Source: Eucommia ulmoides (taxonomy: Eukaryota; Streptophyta; Magnoliopsida; Garryales; Eucommiaceae). From it: a stretch of DNA of 64,000 nt. Below the pieces are notes generated by a model. The model saw only the letters and a list, made by a program, of their open reading frames with translations, was not told where the DNA came from and made no database searches. The stretch is taken from positions 744,001-808,000 of the forward strand of contig CM028334.1 of the NCBI GenBank assembly GCA_016647705.1, given 5' to 3'. The translations under genes and the position numbers were made by a program. Of the stretch, positions 43,522 to 54,061 are shown one piece after another; within the stretch, counting starts at the first letter, position 1, and every line of letters begins with the position of its first letter.

Positions 43522-44440
43522 TTAGTGAAACATTTGATCATCTCTCTCTATCTCCCCCCCTCCTCCACCCCCACCCCCACCCCCCTATAGATGAAGGGAA
43601 ATTGTTTGTTGAAGAATTTGTCAGTTTGAATTGAATATGATTTCTATAAAATACTTACATCAGTCGTGGAAGAAGAATATTGGAATTGTGAGCAAGTGCA
43701 CAAATTTGCTTGGACAAAAAATATACAAAAAGAGCTATTTTGGTGAATAACCCTTTTTCTCACAGGCTTACATTTTTATAGCGGCAATTACTTGTGCGGC
43801 ACCTCAACGCGTTTGCTATGCAAGGGTAATGGCTACCTTTTTGTACGATGCTAATTGGTGGGTCTTGGGTTTATCAGGAGGATGACTTCGACTCCTGACT
43901 AATTTATGCAGTGGAGACCAAACTCCTCTTCTTTTGTCAGGTCAATGACCAGTGACATAGTCTATGAACTCAACAAGGTCAATTATGCCTCAAACATGAA
44001 GGGACGCCTAGTGGTGTCGGCGCTTGCTTGATTGAAAGTCACATAAAAACGTTATGAACCTCCAACTAGCATTCTTGTTTTTTCTAACCTCTAGCCATCA
44101 TCTTTGTTTTTTTTTTTTTTTTTTTTTTACCACCATGTCAGTAAGAGGCTGTTACAACGTGTTACACTAATTTTTTTTTTTTAAATTTACAATCACTGTA
44201 CTATACAAAAATAATTTTAATTTTTTTTTTTGTAAAAAATTATACTAATTTTTATGACGTGCAATAATTTTAAATTTTTCATAGATTTATTGAACTTTTA
44301 AAAAAATTATTATATCGAAAGAATGAGTTGAATAAATAGTGAACCACATAACCAATGTTGAAAAAAATAAAATAAAAAAATTAATAATGAAATCATTACT
44401 TTCCCTCCGTTTCCATTGGTTTTATTTTCCCTTTTTTTCA
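43522..44440. other. Intergenic between the small membrane protein gene and the FLX-like gene
   Basis: The first 150 bases are probably 3' UTR (pyrimidine-rich, with a C-rich tract at 43554-43585). A family F repeat block lies at 44160-44345. No gene was recognised. Confidence 0.5.
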
Positions 44441-44569
44441 TACAATTCACCGGTTCTTTCCACGTAGAACTGAAGGAGCGAGAGCAATTTGGCGAGATTC
44501 TCAATAAGAATCTACGCAAAAATATCCTAGAATCATTGGAAATTGATCTTCGTTCTTCTTTCAACCGAG

Positions 44570-45464
44570 GTATGATTTTGATCTGTGTATTCCTTTTTAT
44601 GTTTAATTTCTCAGCTCATGCAATCGTAAGTCAGGGTTTCCGTTTCTCTCAGTAATCTGCAGAGTTGTACGCTGGGGTTAACCGAGAAATCTATGCTTTC
44701 CGCCGTTGTTTTCTTGCTGTGAGACTCTATGAAACATTTAGCGTATAGTTATCCATCATTTCCCGAATTTCTCTTGCTTTTGATACAGTAATTGTATGAG
44801 GAAATTGCTTCCGATTTAAGTAGACGACGTTTGATTATGTTTGTGTTAGCTCTGTGATAGAAGTTCAGTTTCTCCATTGATTTTTTTTTGGGTAAGCAAA
44901 TGATCCCGTTAAGAAGAGACTAGATGTGTTGAATCACATAGAAAAGGCTATGAAGAAACACTTGTGGAAGGATAGAATCCCTTCAAAAACATATCATGAA
45001 ACAAAATTTGGAATGATTCAACAAAGATAAGTGTAATAAACTTCTTCAAAAACTTATGTGTTCAGAGTTATTTCCTAATACTCTGAATGGTTGCCAAACA
45101 TATCACCCGTGTTCGGTTTCTCTTTAGTAATCGACATGGAGAAGCATTTCACTGCGTATATGATAGTGATAAATAACGAAAAATAATCTTTAAACTGTCA
45201 CAAGTGACATTTGGTACCCATTATTAATAGTTAATTATGATTGTCTCCAGTAATGGCCGCAGTCGAGCATTGATTTCTTTTGAAATCCATTATATTCTTC
45301 TTCGTTCCTTTCTCTTGGAGACCCCCATTGGGAATTTTGTAAATTGGGTTTTAGTGAATTCCTTAATTTTTACCTTTATTACTTGGAGTCAATTTCCATT
45401 TATAAATACGTATCAGTGATTTGCCAAATCTATTTTTTCATTTCTGGTTTAATTTTTCCTTAAG
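44570..45464 (+). other. Probable 5' UTR intron of the FLX-like gene
   Basis: CAACCGAG at 44562-44569 is followed by the donor GTATGATTTT, and the acceptor TTCCTTAAG lies at 45456-45464, nine bases before the start codon. The region has T-rich intron composition throughout. This is inferred from splice-like sequence only; no transcript data are available. Confidence 0.5.
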
Positions 45465-45473
45465 GTAACTTGA

Positions 45474-46753
45474 ATGGCTGGAAGAAATCGTTTTCCTCGA
45501 GAAGCATTTGATAACAGGCGCGGCTACCCGCAGGATGGGCCTCTTGTTCGAGGTCCATTTCCTCGGCCAATGCCACCTCATCCTGCTTTGTTGGAGGAAG
45601 AACTTGAACTACAACACATTGAAATCCAAAGACTTATGGGCGAAAACAGGAGGCTTATCGAAGATAGAATTGCTATGCAGCGTGAGTTAGGGGCTGCAAA
45701 GGAGGAGCTTCATCACATGAATATGGTCATTTCTAATATTCGTGCAGAACAGGAAGTGCATTCGAGGGAGCTTATTGAAAGAGGTTTGAAGCTGGAAGCT
45801 GATCTTCGCGCTATGGAGCCTTTAGAAAAAGAGGCTTTTGAACTCCATAGTGAAGTTCAGAGGCTGAATACTGTTAAACATGATCATTCTGGGAAAGTTA
45901 AAACCCTCCAGCAAGAACTTTCAAAACTGAAAGATGATAACCAGCAGATTCCGCTAATGAGAGATGAGCTTGATGTGATGCACAAGGAGCTTATGCGTGC
46001 TAGGTTGCTTCTTTCTTCCATTCTTTATACGGCCACGTGATTTGAATGGATCAACTGATTAGATGCTAACATGAAGGATTTAATGAGCAGGGCAGCTATC
46101 GATTATGAAAAGAAGTCACATAGTGAACTGATGGAACAGAGACAGGCGATGGAGGGAAACATGGTTTCCATGGCACGCGAAGTTGAGAAGCTACGTGCTG
46201 AACTTGCTAATGTTGATAGTAGACCGTGGGCTGCTGGTATATGCTCCTTTATTACCTTTCTTGTACTTTTTTTGTCAGTTTTGCGTTTTCTTGATTTTGC
46301 CAATAAATTTTGCAATACTGCAATGTTGTTTACCGTATAATTTAGCATAATTGTAGCATTGAATCATTTTTCCAAAACACGCGTTCTCTCAGTAGTTGAA
46401 TGGTGTGCTCCTGTTATAGTATTATTGTCAAGTTTTCTTCTCATCTCTTCCCTCTTTTCCATTGATATCTGGTTGGTAAAGGTGGACCATATGGAAAAAT
46501 CAGCAATCCAGATGCGGATTTCCCTTCACCTTATGCTGATGTATATGGGGTTCATTCGGTATGTGCTCGAGTCTAAATTATTTTGCCTTTCTTTCTTGTC
46601 ATTTGATCATTACATGCTATGAGGCCGTTATAGTTTGTAGAGTAATGCCCAGCCATTTTTTCTCAGGCTGCGGCAGACAAAGGTCGTCCTTTTTATGGTT
46701 CGGGTTCTGCTTCATGGGGATGGCATGATAAACCTCGCATGACTCGTCGCTGA
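45474..46753 (+). CDS. FLXL1: FLX-like coiled-coil protein (FLXL1 type)
   Basis: Four coding exons, 45474-46003, 46091-46236, 46482-46558 and 46667-46753, give 279 residues in phase, about the size of Arabidopsis FLX-like 1. The N-terminus is [10 protein letters not shown] and is Pro/Arg-rich up to about residue 38. Residues about 38-245 form a long charged coiled coil with the family signature [21 protein letters not shown] then [13 protein letters not shown]. The tail is Gly/Ser/Tyr-rich and ends KPRMTRR. FLX and its relatives are nuclear scaffold proteins; FLX and FLX4 promote FLC expression with FRIGIDA, while the role of FLX-like 1 is less clear. The SRPW junction and the tail point to the FLX-like 1 branch and not FLX itself. 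The start fits, nine bases after a likely 5' UTR acceptor. Confidence 0.88.
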
Positions 46754-47422
46754 GACCTTGATGATTCATGTCTCCATTAGCAAAACAAGTACATTATTTT
46801 TCTCTGCTGTCAGAAATGAAAACGATCTAGATGCTTTGATCCTTCTGTATGTGCGTATTCTGATCTGTAGTCTTCTATTGAGCGTTGTTGGTTTTTATAA
46901 CTGACTTGTGCTGATTTTGATATTGTTCTGTTTAAGTCTATGATTATGACGACAGAGTTGAAATGTTATGGCTATGCTTTTGTAAGATATTTTTTTTGTC
47001 GTTGCTCACATCATGTCTATTTCTCGTATTGCTTCTTACATAAGTGTTTATTTATTGCATTTACACTACACTCTATAACAATAACCCTTAAGGAATGGTT
47101 TGATAGAATATCTTCCTTCTGATAACATTAACTCATCAAGAACTCGTTCTTACACTGAAGTTGTTTGGGCATAGAACCCATCAGTTGAAGCTGTATTGAG
47201 ATCAAAGGCGTGTAATTGTTTTAGATTTGAAGAAAGCAAGGTTGATGCAGATGCAGCTGATTGTAGCAATCTCACATCCACAATGGCATACAAGATCTGG
47301 GGGATCTTCTAGGAAACAGTTTAAACATTTTTAGTGCTAGCCTTTACAATACGAGTGTATGTCACGTCGTGGTTCGTTTTGAGTTAAGTATTGCTTTTTG
47401 TGAAAGTTGTAGATTCGCTTTG

Positions 47423-47802
47423 TGTAGAATGGTCTTGGGTCTCTCTCAAGCCCAAAAGCTAGCTATTTGTTGTGAGATAAGCCTAACAATCTCCTCCTCA
47501 TACATCGGGCCTTTGGTCAGAATGGTCTTGGGTCTCTCTCAAGCCCAAAAGCTAGCTATTTGTTGTGGGATAAGCCTAACAATCCCTCCCTCATATATCG
47601 GGCCTTTGGTCAGTTAACCCTTGACCACTCTCTCCCTTTGTGGCTATTGGGTCAGAGTTGTCGTAATCTGAGCTCTGATACCAGTGTAAGGTGATCTTAG
47701 GCCTCTCTCAACCCTAAAAACTACCTCATGAGTGATGTTTTCCCTCACACTTGTAATCTGATCACCATCCCCTTCCACATCCGATGTGGGATTAACTCAA
47801 CA
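47423..47802 (-). mobile_element. TRIM of a second family, 380 bp, TSD CTTTG
   Basis: The left repeat starts TGTAGAATGGTCTTGGGTCT at 47423. The right repeat is 47685-47802, starting TGTAAGGTGATCTTAGGCCT and ending GATTAACTCAACA. Just left of it, CTCTGATACCAG gives a minus-strand primer site TGGTATCAGAG. CTTTG flanks both sides (47418-47422 and 47803-47807). Inside, a 93-bp segment is tandemly doubled (47426-47518 and 47519-47611). Confidence 0.85.
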
Positions 47803-48751
47803 CTTTGTGCATCACGTGCGTCCTAGGTGTAATTATCATATGGCAGTTTGATTGAATACAAATGAACTTGGAGCTTTATTGACTATGTTGCTTTTGGCCT
47901 TTTGTTGGAATAATCCTTCTCTGCTGGCTATGATTGTTCCTTGGGTTCTTGAATTGTTCCTTACTTTAGAGATTGTAAGCTGAAGCACAAGGTGCAAGCA
48001 TCAGATAGTCATAGTTATGACTTTACGTTAGTTGAATGAAGCTTCTTCTGCAGTGGGGGGGTGTATTTTATGCGTTTCTATGTCTGGGTGCTTCAGCTTG
48101 ATCGTGATGTTCAACACGGAGGTATTATCTTCAATTTGTAGCCTTTGTTCCAAAAAATAAGGTTTTCCTAGCTATAGTAGTGTTTACCTAGCTATGGATT
48201 CTGGTGTGTTATGCACCTTGAACGTGTAGATTTTAAATTGTTCAATGGAGGATAGATGTTGATGTTGCAGCACTTACCATTTAACGATATCAAATGGATT
48301 TATGTTTATTTGGGTGCCTGGTGAAACTTCTGTATAAGATATTTGTGTTGTTGCAAAATATCCAAAAATATGGAATGTATAGAAGATAAATCTATTCCTT
48401 ATGCACAGCTACCAATACAAGTTAACCTTTATGTTGGTGTATGCCTGTTCGACTAGAAATTAGATGCCAGGATTTGAGGCCTTATGAAGTTTTGTTGCTT
48501 ATCATCAGAGGGATGCATATTGGTGGCATCTGGTATTTGTTTTTGTTTAGTTTAGATGTCTTGAATTTGGAGAGTGGAAGGCGGCGTTCAAGGCAGAGCT
48601 TGTTCACAGATCCGATTGAAGAGCCTTTCTGATTGATTTGCACCCGTTAGAACATGGTTTCATGCATCCTTGATCTCTCTCTCTTGCAATTTTTTTTTAA
48701 TTGATCTTTCCTTTTTTGTGTTGTTTTGGCCACTCGCGGTAAATGAGTTAT

Positions 48752-48857
48752 AGCCCCTTTGTGCATTGGATATGAATGTGGAGCATCTGAGAGAGGGATT
48801 GTTGGCATGCCATGTGGTGAAGGTCTCACTCCTGCTCTGGGAAATCATAGGCAAGTA
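48752..48857. repeat. 105-bp dispersed duplicate, copy 1
   Basis: AGCCCCTTTGTGCATTGGAT through GGGAAATCATAGGCAAGTAA is repeated at 49957-50064 with about ten differences, in the same orientation. Its origin is unknown. Copy 2 lies directly downstream of the RTE-type LINE relic. Confidence 0.85.
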
Positions 48858-49232
48858 ACCTGTCTCTGTTTTGCAGGTAATATTTGAATCTCACTCTGAA
48901 TATGCTGCTTTTTTTATTCCTAGTTTTAGGTCTAATTTTACCAAGGATATTCCTTGCATACGCTTTAAGTAGCTACTAGCTAATAGCTTGTCAACATAAT
49001 GAAGTGTTGTCATAGGGATTTTTATGATGTTTTCCATCGTTGGGCATTTAGACAAGTCCAGATACAGTTGGTTGTGTCTTGAAAGATGTTTGTTTTTATT
49101 GCTGTCCACCATGAGAACATAATGGCATTTGGGAAACTACTCAGGTCTACATGGTGGAAGACACATGTTTCTTATTTTGAGAGATGATATTGCTGGATAT
49201 TGATGGAGAGAGTGGTATATATACGAGCTTGC

Positions 49233-49337
49233 TGTTGGATTTATCCCATATCGGATAGAAGGGGTTGATGGTCAGATTATAAGTGTGAGAGAATTATGCT
49301 AGTTTTGGGGTTGAGAGAGGTCCAAAACCACTCTACA
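49233..49337 (+). mobile_element. Solo LTR of the second TRIM family, TSD CTTGC
   Basis: It begins TGTTGGATTTATCCCATATC and ends AAAACCACTCTACA. Reverse-complemented, it lines up with the LTR at 47685-47802 (CCTCTCTCAACCC, CTCTCACACTTATAATCTGA, ATCCGATATGGGAT). CTTGC is present on both sides (49228-49232 and 49338-49342). It lies in the opposite orientation to the element at 47423. Confidence 0.85.
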
Positions 49338-49788
49338 CTTGCTAAGAGTTGTGAAACGAAGAATAGAGATGTAAGATGTGTTAGATGCCTCAAATACATG
49401 GACCAACAGTTTTTGGGGAAGGATGACGAGATTATGAAATGATAAAGAATTTATTTTTATAGTTTATTCAATGAGAGCAATGTTGGGGAATGACGTTTAG
49501 AACTGTCTAGTTTGCCTCTAGGTAGGATGGGTTTCATAGGAGAATTAAGACATCAAAAGTTAGAATATCATTAATGAAGATGAGTAATGGAAAAATAGTA
49601 GGCCGTGATCACTAAAAAATAATACTTGTATCTAGTTACGTGATACTGATGTAATACAGTGCTAAAATAGAGTGTCGAACTATAGGGATCAAGACATTAG
49701 AAGTTAGAATGGCATTAAAGAAGATGAATAGGATTAAAGCATTAGGTGTTTGGGAGATCTTGGGATGCCATTGAAATAGAAGGGAGAA

Positions 49789-49920
49789 TTTTACAAAATT
49801 GTAATAAGACCGACAGTTTTCTATGGTTCAGAATGTTGGACGATGACGTTAAGATCAATGAGTGATCAAATAAGAACGGATAAAACTAAGAATACGATTA
49901 TTATAGAGAGATTAGGAATA
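49789..49920 (+). pseudogene. RTE-type LINE reverse transcriptase C-terminal relic
   Basis: The frame reads FYKIVIRPTVFYGSECWT, matching the RPAxLYGxECW motif found near the end of plant RTE LINE reverse transcriptases. It is followed by RTDKTKNTIIIERLG, which resembles the later TRKDKIRNE..RERLG segment with the intervening part deleted. Stops occur close by on both sides, so only a short fossil remains. Confidence 0.65.
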
Positions 49921-49956
49921 TACCTATTATTGTGGGCATTCATGGTAAAACAAGTC

Positions 49957-50064
49957 AGCCCCTTTTGTGCATTGGATATGAATGTGGAGCACCTGAGAGA
50001 AGGATGGTTGGCATGCCATGCAGTGAAGGTTTCACTCCTGCTCTGGAAAATCATAGGCAAGTAT
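49957..50064. repeat. 105-bp dispersed duplicate, copy 2
   Basis: This is the partner of 48752-48857 and carries GTGCATTGGATATGAATGTG and TTGGCATGCCATGCAGTGAA. It follows the LINE relic, so the pair may have been spread with it. Confidence 0.85.
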
Positions 50065-51177
50065 AATAGCCTTGTTTATGCTGAAACTAATTTCTGCAGT
50101 AGTGCCGGTGGATGTCGTTTATAGCTTTTAGTTTGTTATGGCATATAGAGCGACATTTATAGCTTCGATTTAGGTGTTGTATAGCGGCTGCACGAATGTA
50201 GGGTTATTGCATTGGCTCACAATTTTTAGGGTTTATGACCTAATAGATTTGAGGAACTTATTCATGGATGGTGATTAGGTTATGTATATGACTGTCTTTC
50301 GTACTTTTTTATATCGTTTTAACTTACATTTTCACGTGCGGATTTGTACCTTCTTTTATCATTTTAATTTACATTTTCACGCGGGCATTTGTTTTACATA
50401 CGTTTTTTTTATGCATTAACGTAATTTTTTCCAACATTTTGCAGTTGGGAGATCTGTTTGCCGCTCTAAGATACGTCATTAGGAATTGAGAGGTCAGCAA
50501 AAAACAGGTATTGCTTTTTCGCATCGAGGGAAAGAGAGAGCGAGGAGGAAGGATTAGGAGGGAAGATTTAGAAGGAAAGTGAAAACTTCGAAAACGGAAG
50601 GATTCACTCTTTTCCTAATTTTATTATTTTATTCCTATTTAATTTATTTTATTACGTTTCATCTTTCATTAATCTCCTTCATATATACATGTAGAGGTAA
50701 TAGCGGTCATTTATTGTTTATGTTCCTTGATTTATGTTTCCGCTCCCAAAATTTTGGGATCAATATACAGAAATGTGTTTGGTAAACATATTTCTGTTCC
50801 CAAAATTTTGGGAGTAAGTAGGGAAAAAAATATTGATTTTTATTTACTCCAATAAAACTATTCCCAATACTAATCCAGCAGCCACCACCACTTCGCCGGC
50901 CGGACGACATCACCACAACGCTAACAAAAACAAAATAGAAAATCATATACCTTCCCCTACATCAAAACACTAGGAAGGAAACATAATCCCCCTCTTTTCA
51001 CCTTCTCTCTCTCTCATGTTACTCAAGCCATGTGGGATGATCTGGCTGTCCCCTCGTCGGTAACCTCTCGTCCTCTTCACCGGTGCTGTCCCCACGGCGG
51101 TAGTGCTGTCCTATCCCCCCCCCCCCCTCAATCCAGGCCCCTTCTGATTAGTTGAATATGTCAGCTCAATCATCGGC

Positions 51178-51411
51178 ACTGATAGTCCGGTTAGCAAAGG
51201 GAGGTATATACTGTCCTTGTCAATCAGGATTCGACTCTCCTGAAAAGTATTTTAAAAATTAAATTTTGAATTTAATCTTGAATGCACCAGGTCGATATGG
51301 GGGAGTGCGCTCTCAAGATCGTCCTTCTGAATGATTAATCGATGATTAATCGATGTGTGCATAAGTTGGTCAGGATACACCTTACCCGTTCATAATAAAA
51401 AGAAATATCAC
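51178..51411 (+). mobile_element. tRNA-derived SINE upstream of the PRA1 gene
   Basis: AGTCCGGTTAGCAAAGGGAGG is a good pol III A box region and, about 40 bases on, CAGGATTCGACTCTCC is an almost perfect B box. The body continues to GGATACACCTTACCCGTTCA with an ATAATAAAAAG tail. Flanks AATATGTCAGCTCAAT and AATATCACCTCAAT look like a decayed target duplication. A short relative of its 3' end is at about 61745-61805. Confidence 0.7.
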
Positions 51412-51476
51412 CTCAATAAATTTTGTTACGAATACTGGCTGTTTGGTGACTCCCAATTTCAGGTACTCGCCGGAGA

Positions 51477-52037
51477 ATGACGACTTACGGAACCATCCCC
51501 GCGTCTGCATCCGCTCCCTCAAACCTCGACTACATTTCCCGCGCGAAGGAACAGCTCAGATCTGGACTGGGCGAACGACGGCCATGGCGCCAGGTCTTCA
51601 ACTTCCGAACGGTCGGCCTCCCATCGAGCGTCGGCGAGGCGACGTCACGGATTCGGACGAACGTCGCGTATTTCCGGATGAACTATGCTATTGTTGTTTT
51701 GCTGATTCTGTTCCTCAGCCTTCTGTGGCACCCGATCTCGATGATTGTGTTCGTCGCGATGATGGCGGCGTGGCTGTTCCTCTACTTCCTCCGCGACGAG
51801 CCTCTGGTGATCTTCGGCCGAATAATTGACGATCTCGTGGTACTGGTTGCGCTGGCGGTCGTCACGCTCGCTCTGCTGCTCTCGACTCACGCGAAGCTCA
51901 ACATTCTGGTGTCGCTCCTGGTTGGATTTGCGGTTGTGCTGGTTCACGCAGCACTCAGGAAGACCGACGATTTGTCCGTCGACGAAGAAACCGGTGGATT
52001 GTTAGCCAGTACCAGCGTTCCACCACCTTCCTCTTGA
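51477..52037 (+). CDS. PRA1F: PRA1 family protein, group F (prenylated Rab acceptor)
   Basis: A single exon of 186 residues, as usual for plant PRA1 genes. The N-terminus MTTYGTIPAS and the SRAKEQLRSGLGERRPW segment (21-37) are typical of group F. Hydrophobic segments at about 70-86, 88-105, 119-137 and 141-160 form the two hairpins of the PRA1 domain, with FLRDEPLVIFGR (104-115) between them. The C-terminus is acidic, then Ser/Pro-rich. These proteins sit in endomembranes (ER, Golgi, endosome) and bind prenylated Rab GTPases to help vesicle traffic. The start is the first Met of the domain frame; the longer overlapping frame from 51443 is in another phase. Higher GC than its surroundings. 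Confidence 0.93.
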   Translation: MTTYGTIPASASAPSNLDYISRAKEQLRSGLGERRPWRQVFNFRTVGLPSSVGEATSRIRTNVAYFRMNYAIVVLLILFLSLLWHPISMIVFVAMMAAWLFLYFLRDEPLVIFGRIIDDLVVLVALAVVTLALLLSTHAKLNILVSLLVGFAVVLVHAALRKTDDLSVDEETGGLLASTSVPPPSS

Positions 52038-53040
52038 ATTACGGTACGAATTTCTTGTAATTTCAGTTGATTCTGTGTGATGTTTCGTAAAATCTACTGC
52101 ATTTTCCTTGTTCGCAATTTACTGTTCTTCGTATCACTGGCCTAATGATAATCTCTCCTTGTTGAGTCCCCATTCTGATGATTTTCATGTTGAACATGTT
52201 CAAAACTCAATCGCTATGCATCATTTTCTGTACGATATGTTAATTCATTGAGTCAATTACGTTCGATTTAGGAAGGAATTAATACACTTTTTCCTCCTTC
52301 TTGAGCAAAGATCTAGCATATTATTCTTTTTCCTACAAGAATAATAGGGGTGTTCATGGCCGCGCTGGGCGGGCCCGGCCTATTGAATTATAAGAATTAG
52401 TAGGGCTCGAGCTTGAGTCCGATTGGACATCGGGCTCTATTCTCTTGCCCAAGTCCGCTCATTATAAAATAAGTAAAATCTTAGCGTTGCCCTATATATT
52501 TATTTTTAAATAATTAATAAATATTTTTTAAAAATAAATTTAGAGTTTTAGTCTATAGTAGAAACCAAAAATTAAAAATAAAACTAAATAAATGAAAATA
52601 AAGAAAAAATATATTGACCGATTAAAAACAAAAATAAAATTATAAAATAATTATAAAAAAAGAAAAGAAAAAAAGAAATAGCAACTACAAATTGAAAATA
52701 GAAAATGAAAATAAAACACAATCCAAAAACCAAAATATTTAAGTTTATCTTTTCTCCGTTCTTTAGTTTAAGTGGCATACTTGTGCAATAATGTCAATCA
52801 GAATTTGAAACACTTATTAAGAAGAAAAAGTAAAAATGAGACGAGTTTAGAAATCTAAAAACTAATGAAAGTGGATTGCGACCTCTACATTTGTGTTTGT
52901 TTTTATTTTTTGATGTATTTGTGTAATATTTCGTACATGATTAAAAGTTGACACATGTTTGCGCTTGATTCACCCCTAGTTAACCAAAGTAAAACATAGT
53001 TCTTTGTTTGAACAAATATATGACTAAAATTCAAATCCTA
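52038..53040. other. PRA1 3' UTR and spacer
   Basis: Probable 3' UTR to about 52330. A fragment related to the hAT-like element at 3341 (GGGGTGTTCATGGCC, GGGCTCGAGC) is at about 52346-52460, followed by A-rich DNA. No gene was recognised. Confidence 0.45.
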
Positions 53041-53860
53041 AGGTTGCGTTTGGGTAAGGGATTTGACAAAATCCAAAGAATTTCGAAATCTTGTCATTTA
53101 CAAATTTTCTTATTTGGATAAATTAGACAACATTACCCATCTCAGAACGCAAAACTCAGAACATAACTGAGAATAGAACCATCGCTCTTCTCCGTTCTTT
53201 GTCGTTTGCCGTCGTCCAGATCTACCCTATCCAAATCTACTTCGTCGTTTCTCCTCGTTTCTATGGCTCGTCATTTTTGTATTTTGCTCTAGACAAAGAA
53301 GACGCAACGCGAGAAGAACGAAATCAAACGAACACTAAAGCGAAATCCAAATCTGGACGAAGAAGACGCAACGAAGAAGAACGATGGTTTACGAACCCTA
53401 AAACGAAATCAAAAACATGAATTGATTGTGACTGCGATTGGGTTTTGGGGGATGAGAGTGTTCTTCGATTGCGATTCAGATCCCCCAAGAACAATGGACA
53501 ACGAAGAAACGGCGACAAGATGACGAAAGATCAAAGAACAAAGAAATAGACGACGAAGAACAAGGAAGAAGAAGAAGAACGAAGAAACAAACAATGATAG
53601 ATCGAAGAAGAAGGAGGTCTGTGATCGCGAAGGCTTTGTCGCGAGATCTGGAGTGAGATTTTGGAAATCCTTGGTTGAGTGGAGTTGGCAAATTCTACCT
53701 CTCCCAAAAGTATTTGGAAATCCTTTCATTCACCCCAAAAGAATTTGACAAATCCTTCTCTCCTATTATCCAAATAAGGGATTTGCCAAGAGAGGATTTC
53801 AAAATCCTCTAACTAAATAAAATCCCTCCTAAAAATCCTCTATCCAAACACAACCTAAAT
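53041..53860. mobile_element. MITE, family D, about 820 bp
   Basis: The left end AAGGTTGCGTTTGGGTAAGG and the right end CTATCCAAACACAACCT are inverted copies. Sub-terminal AAATCCAAAGAATTTCGAAA and AGGATTTCAAAATCCTCTAA follow the same pattern. The centre is rich in GAAGAAGAACGAAG-type purine repeats, which produce several spurious open frames on both strands. Confidence 0.75.
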
Positions 53861-54061
53861 TGCACTTTGCATGTGTAAGTATGAACTAATTGTGAAACTG
53901 CGAATGGCTCATTAAATCAGTTATACTTTGTAAAGATAGGCAAATCACTTCATTAAATAAGATAATTCAAATTCATGGCTAGCCAAAAATACACTGCCAC
54001 TTCCTTCTTCTTCCCAAAACCACACCAAAAACAATGTCCCAATTTTTTAGCTACTCCTCTC

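Larger units (their letters stand above)
46754..51476. other. Gene-poor spacer with TRIM, LINE and SINE relics
   Basis: After the FLX-like stop, 46754-47400 is probably 3' UTR and flank. The rest holds a TRIM, its solo LTR, a duplicated 105-bp segment, an RTE fragment, a family B MITE (50695-50950) and a SINE, each listed separately. The open frames at 48441 and 49843 have no supporting codon or motif structure beyond the LINE piece. Confidence 0.55.

Noticed and set aside
48441-48632. 63-residue plus-strand frame downstream of the FLX-like gene
   Set aside because: There is no recognisable motif, no splice context and it is surrounded by repeat relics; it could not be supported as a gene.
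51645-51947. 100-residue minus-strand frame opposite PRA1
   Set aside because: It is a shadow of the PRA1 coding sequence; the sense frame has clear domain and membrane segments.
53199-53729. Several overlapping frames on both strands
   Set aside because: They lie within the purine-rich centre of a family D MITE with intact inverted ends.
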